A DNA stretch of 64,000 nt. It comes from Treponema sp. (GTDB lineage Bacteria; Spirochaetota; Spirochaetia; Treponematales; Treponemataceae). Under the pieces are notes generated by a model. It saw nothing but the letters and a program-made list of their open reading frames with translations. It made no database searches and had not been told where the DNA came from. Both the position numbers and the translations under genes were made by a program. Below, piece after piece: positions 9,478 to 17,929 of the stretch (the stretch's first letter is position 1; the number at the start of each line of letters is the position of its first letter). The stretch is from the NCBI GenBank assembly GCA_016286535.1, contig JAEESZ010000001.1, forward strand, positions 62,001 to 126,000. The letters run 5' to 3'.

Positions 9478-9781
9478 ATTTATTTTTCTGATTATCCCGT
9501 TCCAAAGCCTTTAAAAAATCTCTGTAAAAAGCAGCCTTTTCGTAATCTTCGTTTTCTACAGCAGAATCCAGTTTTGCCTGTATAAACTCTTTTGTAATTA
9601 CGGATGAAGAAGAGTCTGCCTTTTTGTCAGGAAGCAGGCCTTTATAATGTTTAAAATCTATATTCTTTTCAAGAATCTGCTGAATTTCCACTTCAAAAGT
9701 CTGATAGCAGTAGGGACAGCCCAGAATCTGATTATTCAGAAAATCATCGAATTTTGTTCCGCAATAGCTACACTGTTTCAT
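9470..9781 (-). CDS. mcsA: McsA-like zinc-binding UVR protein (half length)
   Basis: McsA is the zinc-finger activator of McsB. This 103-residue version has one pair of CxxC motifs (CSYC at 4-7 and CPYC at 22-25) instead of the four CxxC of Bacillus McsA. A C-terminal UVR motif follows (KLDSAVENEDYEKAAFYRDFLKAL in two adjoining segments, about 70-93). The UVR matches the type of helix pair found in ClpC's middle domain. The start ATG follows AGGAAAAATTAA directly after the stop of the LolE-like gene. Order mcsA-mcsB-clpC is as in Firmicutes but without ctsR. Confidence 0.82.
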   Translation of the reverse strand: MKQCSYCGTKFDDFLNNQILGCPYCYQTFEVEIQQILEKNIDFKHYKGLLPDKKADSSSSVITKEFIQAKLDSAVENEDYEKAAFYRDFLKALERDNQKNKYE

Positions 9782-11110
9782 TTAATTTTTCCTTAATATA
9801 TCCAGAGGCTTTTCCTTTCCGGCTTTTACAGAAGGTATAAGAGACACTAAAAGGGAAAGTATAAGGGTAAAAAGGCAGATTAAAAGAATTTTGTCTGCCG
9901 GAATTATTACAGGGATTTTCTGCAGATAATAGGCAGGATCCATAAGTTTTACCAGTCCCTGCATTGAACTTCCCTTAAAATGATAATAAAGCCTTACAAA
10001 AAAGTTTACAACTTTTTCTATAAAGGCTACACACTGATTCGAAAAAAGAGAAATTATTATTCCGCAGGGAATACCTATAATTAAGCCGCCAAGACCGCAG
10101 GCTAAACCGCTTATTACAAAGCTGAGGGTTATATTAGAAGGCTTTTCGCCAAGGCTTTTTAAGATTGCAATTTCTTTTTTTCTTTCCATTACCAGCATTA
10201 CAATTGCAGAGGCAATATTTATACTTGCGACAAGTAAGATAAGCATCATTACAAAAACCAGCAGAACCTTTGTTGAACTGAAGTTTTCAAACTCTGCGTA
10301 ATGAATCTGATCCCATCTGTAAACGTTTGCATAAAAAGAAAAATAGGATTTAAGCTGGGACTGAAGGCCTACAAGAGCAGGACTAAAGGCATCCTGACTT
10401 TCTACGCTTAAAACAAAACTTGCATTTGAAAAATTTAAGAAGGTATAGGCACTTTCAAGGGGAATAAAACACCATAAGGCATCAAGTTCCTGGTAGCCGC
10501 TTGTTACAATGGCAGCAACCTTAAAAGTTGTAAGTTTTGGAATCAGCTTTCCATCTGAATTTTTTGTTGTAATAATTCTAAAAGAATCGCCTGCGTGAAG
10601 ATTCAGTGTTGAAGCAATCTTCTGTCCAAGAACTGCAACTTTTGCATTTCCGGCCTTTTCAAAATCTTCAAGATTTCCTTCTACAGTTTCAAAAAGATTT
10701 TTAAAGGAAGCATTTGCAGTAAAAATATCATTCTGCATGGCCCTGATTTCTATTCCGCTTCTAATATTTTTATTAACTGCAAGAGAAGATGATTGTATCT
10801 CCGGCCAGGCATTCACTACTCCCTTTTCTTCTTTTACTTTACCGGCAAGGCCCATAAAGCTCTGTGCTGACTGCAGGTCTTCGTAAGAGTCCATAATATA
10901 ACAGCCGATATGAGAAGAACTTAAGCCTATGATTCTGTCTGTCATTCCATCAATCATTCCACTGGTTACCGATACAACAACCACGAGAGGAACTATACTT
11001 AAGGCAATACAAATTAAGGCGCCAAAAAAACTTCTTCTTGCAGAAGATTTTTTTTCGGCTTTTGGGAATACCAGACTTTTTGCAAACATTAAGGAAGATT
11101 TAATTGTCAT
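9782..11110 (-). CDS. lolE: LolE/FtsX-type ABC permease for lipoprotein export
   Basis: An inner-membrane permease of the LolCE/MacB class: one N-terminal helix (ALICIALSIVPLVVVVSV), a large periplasmic domain (about 50-260), then three C-terminal helices. These families extract outer-membrane lipoproteins from the inner membrane. VMERKKEIAILKSLGEKPSNI is the typical cytoplasmic coupling helix. The track start is 11125, but GGAG lies nine bases before the ATG at 11110 and nothing precedes the first ATG, so I choose 11110. The start overlaps lolD. Whether it is LolC or LolE cannot be decided from sequence alone. Confidence 0.85.
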   Translation of the reverse strand: MTIKSSLMFAKSLVFPKAEKKSSARRSFFGALICIALSIVPLVVVVSVTSGMIDGMTDRIIGLSSSHIGCYIMDSYEDLQSAQSFMGLAGKVKEEKGVVNAWPEIQSSSLAVNKNIRSGIEIRAMQNDIFTANASFKNLFETVEGNLEDFEKAGNAKVAVLGQKIASTLNLHAGDSFRIITTKNSDGKLIPKLTTFKVAAIVTSGYQELDALWCFIPLESAYTFLNFSNASFVLSVESQDAFSPALVGLQSQLKSYFSFYANVYRWDQIHYAEFENFSSTKVLLVFVMMLILLVASINIASAIVMLVMERKKEIAILKSLGEKPSNITLSFVISGLACGLGGLIIGIPCGIIISLFSNQCVAFIEKVVNFFVRLYYHFKGSSMQGLVKLMDPAYYLQKIPVIIPADKILLICLFTLILSLLVSLIPSVKAGKEKPLDILRKN

Positions 11111-11780
11111 GCTGTAAAGCTCCATCTACAATACGGTATATTAAGTCTCCCCTGGAAGCAAGCTTCATATCATGGGTTACAAGGAAAAGTGTTTTATGAT
11201 ATTTATCTACCATAGAAAAAAGCAGGTCACCAATAAGACGGGCATTTGCAGGGTCAAGATTTCCGGTTGGTTCATCTGCAAGAATCAGCTGGGGATCATT
11301 TATTAAGGCCCTTGCAACGGCAACCCTCTGTCTTTCGCCGCCACTTAACTGACTTGGCAGGTGGGACTGACGGTCTATAATTCCTACATCCTGTAAAAGG
11401 GCTTTTGCCTTTTCTATTGCTTCCTTTTTGGGACAGCCTGCAATTATGGCAGGCATGTAAACATTTTCAAGGGCTGTAAAATCTTTTAAAAGATAATGGA
11501 ACTGAAAAATTAAGCCCAGATAGTTTGATCTGTATTCACAAAGGGCCTTTTCCTTTAAATGAGAAACCTTGTATTTTCCGGCAATAACTTCGCCTTTATT
11601 AACTGAATCTATTCCGCCAATTATATTAAGAAGGGTGGATTTTCCGCTGCCAGACTCCCCTACAATTACAATTTTCTTTCCTTCTTCAACTTCCAGATTA
11701 CAATCTTTTAATACTGTAAGCTGTTCAAACTGGGTAACATAAGTTTTTTCTACATTTTTTATACTGACAACACTACTCAT
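11100..11780 (-). CDS. lolD: LolD-type ABC ATPase
   Basis: Powers lipoprotein release by the flanking permeases. Walker A is GESGSGKST, the signature is LSGGERQRVAVARALI, Walker B is LILADEPTGNLDP and the H-loop is FLVTHDMKLA. LolD-family features include the TGNLDP D-loop and YRSNYLGLIFQFHYLL. The track begins at a TTG (11798); I prefer the ATG at 11780, with GGAGG nine bases upstream and the protein beginning MSSVVSIKNVEKTY. It overlaps the stop of the upstream permease by 8 bp and the start of the downstream one, so the three genes form a tightly coupled unit. Confidence 0.92.
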   Translation of the reverse strand: MSSVVSIKNVEKTYVTQFEQLTVLKDCNLEVEEGKKIVIVGESGSGKSTLLNIIGGIDSVNKGEVIAGKYKVSHLKEKALCEYRSNYLGLIFQFHYLLKDFTALENVYMPAIIAGCPKKEAIEKAKALLQDVGIIDRQSHLPSQLSGGERQRVAVARALINDPQLILADEPTGNLDPANARLIGDLLFSMVDKYHKTLFLVTHDMKLASRGDLIYRIVDGALQHDN

Positions 11781-13077
11781 AATGGAGTACCTCCGCAATT
11801 GTGAGCTTTAATACATTTTTACTGGCCGCAAAAGAGGCAAAAACAGGCGAAAGAAAACCAAAAAGGCTTATAAAAAAAACTTCCAGTCCCTGAACTCTTG
11901 CCGGAATTGAAGCATATAATAAATATGAAGAATTCTGACTTATATACTGCAGGTTTTCATGATTGAAAATTGCAGTAACAAGGTATTGAAGGCCGTACAT
12001 TACTTTTGAAGCAAGAATGAAGACCACATCTGTATTATAACTGATTAAAAGGCCGGCAAGGAGACCCGTAAAGGCACCAAGAAAACCGGTTATGATTCCC
12101 CGCATTACAAAGACACACTGGATTTCGGAAGGTGGAGCTCCAAGGGCAGAAAAAATTGCTATTTCGCTGCGTCTGTCAAAAACAAGGCGCCTCATTCCGT
12201 TGTAAATATTAATTGCAACAACAACAAAGATAAGGGCAACCAGTAATAAAAGCATATTTTTTTCAATTTTAAGGGCGCCAAAAAAGGCCTTGTTATAGGT
12301 TCTCCAGGATTCCACCTTTGCCTCAGGAAACTCCTTTTGCAAGGCATGAATTACAGGCAAATCTTTATTTACATTTTGAATTTTTATTCCCTGAATTACT
12401 ACAGGCTCAGAGCCAAAATACTTATAACCGTCTTCAAGGCTGATAAAGGCAAAAGAAGAATTAATCTGGGCATAACCGCAGGAAAAGACACCGCTTACCT
12501 TAAAAGTACGGTCCTGGGAAAATAAATCAACATCACTTTTTCCGCTCAAAACAAGAAGATTTACATTCTGTCCTACCCTTACTCCAAGGTCACGGGCAAG
12601 TTTACTGCCAAGAATAATCTGACCGCCGGAAGATAAATCAAAAGTCCCCTGAACCATATTTACCTTTTCATAAAAGCCCTGGTCCAGGTAATACAAAGAA
12701 GGATCTACTGCCCTGATTATTGCAGCCCCCTCTGCCCCTCTCTGGCTTGAAATTAAAGACTGGGCTTCGAGAACTTTTGTATAACTTTTTATGTGTTTGT
12801 TTGAATCACAATATTCTTCAAGTTTGATTTCCTCTTCAAGAGGTAAATCATTTACCCTTATATGAAAAGAAGATATTTCCTGAATTGCATCTATAAAGCT
12901 CAGCTGAAAACCGTTCATTACGCTCATTACAACTATTAAGGTCATAACTCCCGCTGCAATTCCAAGGGTTGCAAGCCTTGAAGTTACTGCAGAACGTCCC
13001 TTGCGGTCTATTCGCGAAAAGCGTCTGGACACAGAAAGAATCCATTTGAACCTTACAATCAAGCTGCGTTTATTCAT
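11773..13077 (-). CDS. lolC: LolC/LolE-type ABC permease
   Basis: The second Lol-type permease. Its N-terminus is typical (SRRFSRIDRKGRSAVTSRLATLGIAAGVMTLIVVMSVMNGF in adjoining stretches; canonical LolC/E has R-x-R-x-F-x-S-x-I). A periplasmic domain follows, then three helices with MRRLVFDRRSEIAIFSALGAPPSEI as the coupling loop. With lolD and the second permease it would form a LolCDE heteromer for sorting lipoproteins, fitting the many lipoproteins in this window. GGGAG precedes the ATG. It overlaps the lipoprotein gene upstream by 8 bp. Signature loops are intact. Confidence 0.87.
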   Translation of the reverse strand: MNKRSLIVRFKWILSVSRRFSRIDRKGRSAVTSRLATLGIAAGVMTLIVVMSVMNGFQLSFIDAIQEISSFHIRVNDLPLEEEIKLEEYCDSNKHIKSYTKVLEAQSLISSQRGAEGAAIIRAVDPSLYYLDQGFYEKVNMVQGTFDLSSGGQIILGSKLARDLGVRVGQNVNLLVLSGKSDVDLFSQDRTFKVSGVFSCGYAQINSSFAFISLEDGYKYFGSEPVVIQGIKIQNVNKDLPVIHALQKEFPEAKVESWRTYNKAFFGALKIEKNMLLLLVALIFVVVAINIYNGMRRLVFDRRSEIAIFSALGAPPSEIQCVFVMRGIITGFLGAFTGLLAGLLISYNTDVVFILASKVMYGLQYLVTAIFNHENLQYISQNSSYLLYASIPARVQGLEVFFISLFGFLSPVFASFAASKNVLKLTIAEVLHYE

Positions 13078-14149
13078 AATAATTCTCCCTGATAACTTTA
13101 TTTCCCTTTGAATAAATCTCTTTTACAATTCTTCCGTTTTTATAGAAAACAGAAACACAATAGTCGTCATCAAAATAAATATAATTTGTGTAAGTGCCCT
13201 TTTCTTTAGTACAAAGTTTTTTTACCTTAAGGACTTTGTTTTCATAATATTCAAAATCTGCAGGAATATCCTCTTCAAAAGAATACTTATAGACATACTT
13301 TTTTTCAAAAACTTTTGAAAGCTTTTTATAGGAATCTGCTGCATAATCATATTCCCGGCTTTCTTCCAGAGTCAGGCGGTTTTTATCATCATATTCATAA
13401 AAGCATTCAAACAAGAGAGCTTCTTTTTCCCGGTCCTTTTCTGTGTAAAGGGCGTATTTTTTTTCGCTGCTTAAAAGCAGTTTATCTGTATAGGCATAAT
13501 AGCTTTTTGTCTGATTTTCTATAATTATTTTATTTTTAAGAGAAAAGGAATTTTCCTGATATTCATAAAACTCTGTCTTTAAAAGTTTTGTATTACTGAT
13601 ATCTGAAATTTTCCAGTCTTCTTTTTTTATGATTCTTGAGTTTTTGTCGTAAAACTTTCTGACAATTTTTTTCTTATTGGCAAAAACTAAAACTGTATAG
13701 TCTTCTGTGTGCTGGGGAAAAAGAGCTTCATCACTTAGGGCATTTAAGGAAAGTTCTCCCTTTTTAGAAACAAGAGTTAATTCCTTTTCTTCTTCCTCTT
13801 CAGATTGATGTGGCTGAAGATTTCCCTGCTCAAGGCTTTCTATAAAATCATCAAGGTTTTCTAAATCTTCGGCTAAGAGGCCTTCCTGGCCATCAAAAAA
13901 AGCTTCCCCGTCCGAAGTAAGGGTTTCACCGTCAGAAGTATTGTTTTCCTCGTCCGGAAAAGTTTCCCCTTCCGCGGCAGGATTCTCCTGGCCTGAAGCA
14001 GAGGCTATCTCGTCTGAAGAGATAACTTCCCCGCCTGCCGCTTCTTTCTCACTTTTTTTTGCCCGGCAGGAGCTAAGCGAGAGCAGGATTATAAGAGAAA
14101 AACTTAATAACAGAAAAAGATATTTTAATTTCACCACTTTTTCCCGCAT
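13070..14149 (-). CDS. Putative lipoprotein with acidic low-complexity region
   Basis: No named family. A hydrophobic signal ends in a lipobox (LLSLSSCRAKK), so it should be a lipoprotein. Residues about 35-115 are a disordered acidic stretch with repeated SDGE/DGE units (TSDGETLTSDGEAFFDG). The rest is rich in Tyr/Lys/Glu with recurring FYEYxxKNR-type strands (YYAYTDKLLLSSEKKY, FECFYEYDDKNRLTLEESREY), reminiscent of repetitive beta-sheet YD- or MORN-like surface proteins. The start overlaps the ftsY stop by one base (TAATG) and its end overlaps lolC. Being upstream of the Lol genes in one operon may mean it works at the envelope; that is inference. Confidence 0.6.
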   Translation of the reverse strand: MREKVVKLKYLFLLLSFSLIILLSLSSCRAKKSEKEAAGGEVISSDEIASASGQENPAAEGETFPDEENNTSDGETLTSDGEAFFDGQEGLLAEDLENLDDFIESLEQGNLQPHQSEEEEEKELTLVSKKGELSLNALSDEALFPQHTEDYTVLVFANKKKIVRKFYDKNSRIIKKEDWKISDISNTKLLKTEFYEYQENSFSLKNKIIIENQTKSYYAYTDKLLLSSEKKYALYTEKDREKEALLFECFYEYDDKNRLTLEESREYDYAADSYKKLSKVFEKKYVYKYSFEEDIPADFEYYENKVLKVKKLCTKEKGTYTNYIYFDDDYCVSVFYKNGRIVKEIYSKGNKVIRENYYE

Positions 14150-15015
14150 TAAAGTCCTAAAAACTCATCAATATATTTTTCTGAATTAAAGAAGTCTATA
14201 TTATCGTATTTTTCTCCGGTGCAGACAAAAGCTACCGGAAGGTTAAGTTCCTTTCCAATGGAAATGGCAACTCCACCTTTGGCAGAAGAATCGTATTTTG
14301 TAAGGATGATGGCATCAATTCCTACGGCTTCATTAAAAACTTCTGCCTGTCTTAAGGCATTCTGGCCGGTTGTTGCATCAATCACAATTACTTTTTTATA
14401 GCAGCCCTGGTCCGCCTTCAAAGCGCAGGTTTTATCTATTTTTTGTAATTCCCTTACAAGATTTTCTTTATTATGAAGACGGCCGGCAGTATCTGCAAGA
14501 ACAATTCCATTGCCTTTGGCCTTTAGGGCCTCTGCTGCGTCAAAAACTACGGCACTTGGATCACTGCCATGCTGATGGCTTACAACTCTTACTCCAACCT
14601 TATCTGCATGCATGGCAAGCTGTTCTATGGCGGCTGCACGGAAGGTATCTGCACTTGCAAGAACAATATTTTCTATGCCTTCTTTTTTAAACATATTTGC
14701 AAGCTTTGCGGTAGAAGTTGTTTTTCCAACTCCGTTTACGCCCAGCATCATCCATACATTTATTTTTGAAAGATCCGGCTGCAGTTTTATTTCCTTTACG
14801 TAAGAAAGGAGGATTTCCTTTAATTTAAGGAGAATCTCCTGCTGACCTTCAATTTTTTCCTTGCGGCAGCATTCTTCCAGCTGATCTGAAATTTCAAAGG
14901 CTGTTTTTGCACCAACATCCCCTTCAATTAACATATCAGTAAGATCTTCAAAAAACTCCTCGTCAAGCTTCTTTCCAAAAAGACCTTTAATTTTTTCTGC
15001 AAAAGACTTTTTCAT
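14149..15015 (-). CDS. ftsY: Signal recognition particle receptor FtsY
   Basis: GTPase that docks SRP-ribosome complexes at the membrane. After a short N domain (residues 1-80) the NG core has G1 GVNGVGKTT, the DTFRAAAIEQL motif, G3 DTAGRLHNK and G4/G5 TKYDSSAKGG. At 288 residues it lacks the long acidic A domain of E. coli FtsY, as in many bacteria. The track begins at a TTG (15021); the ATG at 15015 is better, with AGAGG six bases upstream. It lies 10 bp downstream of a PEGA-like gene. Confidence 0.95.
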   Translation of the reverse strand: MKKSFAEKIKGLFGKKLDEEFFEDLTDMLIEGDVGAKTAFEISDQLEECCRKEKIEGQQEILLKLKEILLSYVKEIKLQPDLSKINVWMMLGVNGVGKTTSTAKLANMFKKEGIENIVLASADTFRAAAIEQLAMHADKVGVRVVSHQHGSDPSAVVFDAAEALKAKGNGIVLADTAGRLHNKENLVRELQKIDKTCALKADQGCYKKVIVIDATTGQNALRQAEVFNEAVGIDAIILTKYDSSAKGGVAISIGKELNLPVAFVCTGEKYDNIDFFNSEKYIDEFLGL

Positions 15016-15024
15016 CTGCAACCT

Positions 15025-16734
15025 CTATTCCTCTATATTTTCGTAATTATTTATATCCTTGTTTTCGCCGGATTCTTCACTGATATTTTCGCTCTTGTCT
15101 TCAATATTTTCTGCAGCACTTACCGGCTCTTCTTCACTGTAAACAAACTTACTTTTCTGTACTTTCTGCGGTAAAACAGAATTTGCCGCAAGCAGATAGC
15201 GTACAAGTTCATAGCCAAAGAAAATTCCACAGCCTACAGAAAGACAGGTGGCTGCAGTATTTGCCTTCTGCCATTTTAAGGCATTCTGCAGATTTTCTTC
15301 AGAAGAGTTTACCCCATACATGCCAACTGCTTCTGCATACTGACCATAACAAAAAAACTTTGGCATTAAGGAAATCATAAGTGATGAGTAGGCACCGTAC
15401 ATCCACTTTCGGCGTTTATCTATATAATCCTTTTCATTATGTTTTTTAATTTTAAGCATTACAGTCTTGTTCTCGCCAACTAAAGAAGGCGGAATATAAA
15501 AGGTTGAGGAATTACCTTCAAGATCTACCAGCTGGCCTAAAACCGTGTTTCCGTCAATTTTTATTCTTGAAATAGAATCATCGATTTTTGCAGCACTTTC
15601 TCCGTTCGAAAAAAGATTAGCCTGCAAAGGCTGCTTTAACTGCAGGTTCATAAAAGCTTCATTAAGAGGACTCAGATTTACTTCAATTTTATAGATTCTG
15701 TTTCCTTCAAAGTTATAGGTTGCATAGGCTGTTTTATAATTATCTGCCTGAAACTGCAGGGTGTGGGAACCTGATTGAATTAAATAATCCTTCATATCAA
15801 GATTTTGAAGAACATCGTCCATGTAAAACTTAAGATTTTCTGCATCTTTAGGATTTATATCTAATTCCAGTTTTACCGGAAGAGCATTTGTTATATAAGG
15901 AAGAAGTTTATTTGCCAGGGCAGAAGTTAAAAAATCAATTTCTTTTACAGACCCCACTTCCATTACAGAGGCAATTTTTTTTGCACCGGGAAAAAGCCAG
16001 GCATCCACCTGAACGCTTATATAATCACCATAAGAAGAAATATTTCCCATCAAAAGACAGTTAATTTTTGCACTTACCACCTGTTTTTGAAAGTTATAGG
16101 ATTCAATTCCTTCTTCAAGATAATTTGAGTCCGGAGCATAAAGAGTTGCTGAATTATTGTTATAGAGGCTGATTGTTTTTTCTTCAATCAGATTATTGTC
16201 TTTTACAAAAAGATTTTTAAAAAGATAAAGCCACTTCTGCCCTTCAGTCAAAAGTTTTTCTTCCCTGTAGTCCCCCTCATCAACAAGCTTCTGATTTTTA
16301 CGGGCAGTCAGCAGGGCTTCCTTTTCTTCTTCTATACTGTCTGATATTTTTTTTTCTATTTCTAAAATCTTCTCGTTCTGTTCTTTAATTTTCTTTTTTA
16401 ATTCCTTTTTACTGTAATTCTGCAGAACAAGAGCATCGCGGGTTTTATAGGCACTGGAAAGCTGAAGATAAAGAGAAAGTCTTTCTGTCTGATAGTCATA
16501 AGTATTCTGCAAAGAAGCTTCCTCTGGAGTTACAGACCTTGTTAGAGAAGTTCCAAGGTTTTCCAGTATTGCAGAAGGAATCATAGTTATAAGAGAGTCA
16601 GAAATACTTATGGCAGTTTTATTTATGCCGAATTTACTTGCCGCAATTACCCAGTTATCGTCTGCATAAAGGCAGTTAAAAGTCAGGATGAAAATTATGA
16701 AAATGTAAAAAACAGAAGAGTTTTTTTTAGTCAT
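15025..16734 (-). CDS. Envelope-associated hypothetical protein with coiled coil and PEGA-like domain
   Basis: No confident name. The start should be the ATG at 16734, which gives a signal peptide (MTKKNSSVFYIFIIFILTFNCLYA) and overlaps prfB by 8 bp; the track start adds 15 unlikely residues. Residues about 110-170 are coiled-coil-like (KKELKKKIKEQNEKILEIEKK). Residues about 300-365 look like a PEGA domain (DYLIQSGSHTLQFQADNYKT). Hydrophobic segments near the C-terminus (WMYGAYSSLMISLMPKFF and TCLSVGCGIFFGYELVRYLL) could be membrane helices. The tail is acidic and disordered. Its function is unknown. Confidence 0.55.
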   Translation of the reverse strand: MTKKNSSVFYIFIIFILTFNCLYADDNWVIAASKFGINKTAISISDSLITMIPSAILENLGTSLTRSVTPEEASLQNTYDYQTERLSLYLQLSSAYKTRDALVLQNYSKKELKKKIKEQNEKILEIEKKISDSIEEEKEALLTARKNQKLVDEGDYREEKLLTEGQKWLYLFKNLFVKDNNLIEEKTISLYNNNSATLYAPDSNYLEEGIESYNFQKQVVSAKINCLLMGNISSYGDYISVQVDAWLFPGAKKIASVMEVGSVKEIDFLTSALANKLLPYITNALPVKLELDINPKDAENLKFYMDDVLQNLDMKDYLIQSGSHTLQFQADNYKTAYATYNFEGNRIYKIEVNLSPLNEAFMNLQLKQPLQANLFSNGESAAKIDDSISRIKIDGNTVLGQLVDLEGNSSTFYIPPSLVGENKTVMLKIKKHNEKDYIDKRRKWMYGAYSSLMISLMPKFFCYGQYAEAVGMYGVNSSEENLQNALKWQKANTAATCLSVGCGIFFGYELVRYLLAANSVLPQKVQKSKFVYSEEEPVSAAENIEDKSENISEESGENKDINNYENIEE

Positions 16735-17858
16735 CTTCGTCGTCACCACTGTCCATTGGAAGACCTTTCCATTTTGCAAGAAGATAGGCGTTCATAAATT
16801 CGTCAAGGTCTCCGTCCATAACTCCCTGAATATTACCAACGCTGTATTTTGTTCTGTGATCTTTTACCATTGTGTAAGGACAGAAAACATAGGATCTTAT
16901 CTGGCTTCCAAAAGAAATATCCTTTTTTTCGGCCGCAAATTTTGCATTTTCCTTTTCTTTTTCTTCCCTGTAATATTCGTAAAGTCTGGCCTTTAACATA
17001 TTCATACAAGACTGACGGTTCATAAGCTGGCTTCTCTCTGTCTGACAGGCAACAACAATTCCTGTCGGAATATGAGTAAAACGAACGGCTGAATCAGTCT
17101 TGTTTACGTGCTGACCACCCTTTCCACCGGCCCTGTAAGTATCTACGCGCAAATCTTCCGGCTTAATATCAACTTCAATTGTATCATCCAGAACAGGATA
17201 AACATAAACAGAGGCAAAAGATGTATGACGTCTTGCATTAGCATCAAAAGGAGAAATTCTTACAAGACGGTGAATTCCACCTTCCCCTTTTAAGTATCCG
17301 TATACAAAATCGCCGGAAATCTGAATGGTTATAGATTTTAATCCCCCTTCCGCCTCCAGCTCATCCATTATTTCTGTTTTATAGCCGTGCCTTTCTGCCC
17401 ACCTTAAATACATTCTGCTTAACATATAAACCCAGTCGCAGGCTTCTGTACCACCGGCTCCCGAATGTACTGTTAAATAAGCATCATTCTGGTCAACTTC
17501 GCCGCTAAGAAGATTGAGGATATTTAATTTTTCAAATTTTTCTTTTGCCGCATTGAGCATGCTGCGAACTTCATCTTCATCATTAGAATCCTGAGATTCC
17601 ATTGCAAGTTCGTACATGGCTTCTAAATCATCAATATCTGAAAGGAGTTTTTTCCAGGGTTCAATTCTGTTCTTTAATTTACGAATCTGAGCCATAACCT
17701 TTTCGGCTTCTTCATGGTTATCCCAGAAATTTGGAACCTCTGTAAGTTTTTCTTTTTCTTTAATTAATTTTTCAATTGCGTCCGAGTCAAAGACGCCCCC
17801 ATACATTGTTAATTTCTTCTTTTAATTCTTCGATAGGGATTTTTAATTCTTCAATCAT
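16727..17858 (-). CDS. prfB: Peptide chain release factor 2, made by programmed +1 frameshift
   Basis: RF2 ends translation at UGA and UAA. The track ORF (from 17806) misses the true N-terminus. In the frame used before the shift, an ATG at 17858 reads MIEELKIPIEELKEEINNVWGRL and meets TGA at 17787-17789. There, CTT TGA C preceded by GGGGG three bases upstream matches the E. coli RF2 frameshift site. After the shift the protein continues DSDAIEKLIKEKEKL. The rest is standard: the GGQ loop (RAGGKGGQHVNKTDSAVR) and the stop-recognition domain. An SPF-like motif occurs in RISPFDANARRH. No good Shine-Dalgarno precedes ATG 17858. Confidence 0.94.
17786..17800 (-). promoter_or_regulatory. prfB: RF2 autoregulatory +1 frameshift site
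   Basis: On the minus strand GGGGG (17796-17800) is followed after three bases by CTTTGAC (17786-17792). The in-frame TGA is codon 24. In known RF2 genes a purine-rich internal Shine-Dalgarno and slippery CUU-U stimulate a +1 shift when RF2 is scarce. Sequence and spacing here are those of the classical site. The downstream frame resumes the RF2 family sequence exactly at DSDA. Confidence 0.94.
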
Positions 17859-17894
17859 ATTATTTAAGATAACAATAATTAACAAAATTTACAA

Positions 17895-17923
17895 TTGATT
17901 TTATATAATGCAAAAATTATAAT
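17895..17923 (+). promoter_or_regulatory. Candidate promoter of the 17930 gene, possibly leaderless
   Basis: TTGATT (17895-17900), a 17-bp spacer and TATAAT (17918-17923). The ATG at 17930 is only six bases past the -10, so the transcript would begin at or next to the start codon. No Shine-Dalgarno is seen. The 71-bp gap also must hold the prfB promoter on the other strand; TTGTAA-17-TATCTT ending seven bases before its ATG is a candidate. The DNA is very AT-rich, so chance matches are possible. Confidence 0.45.
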
Positions 17924-17929
17924 AAATAT

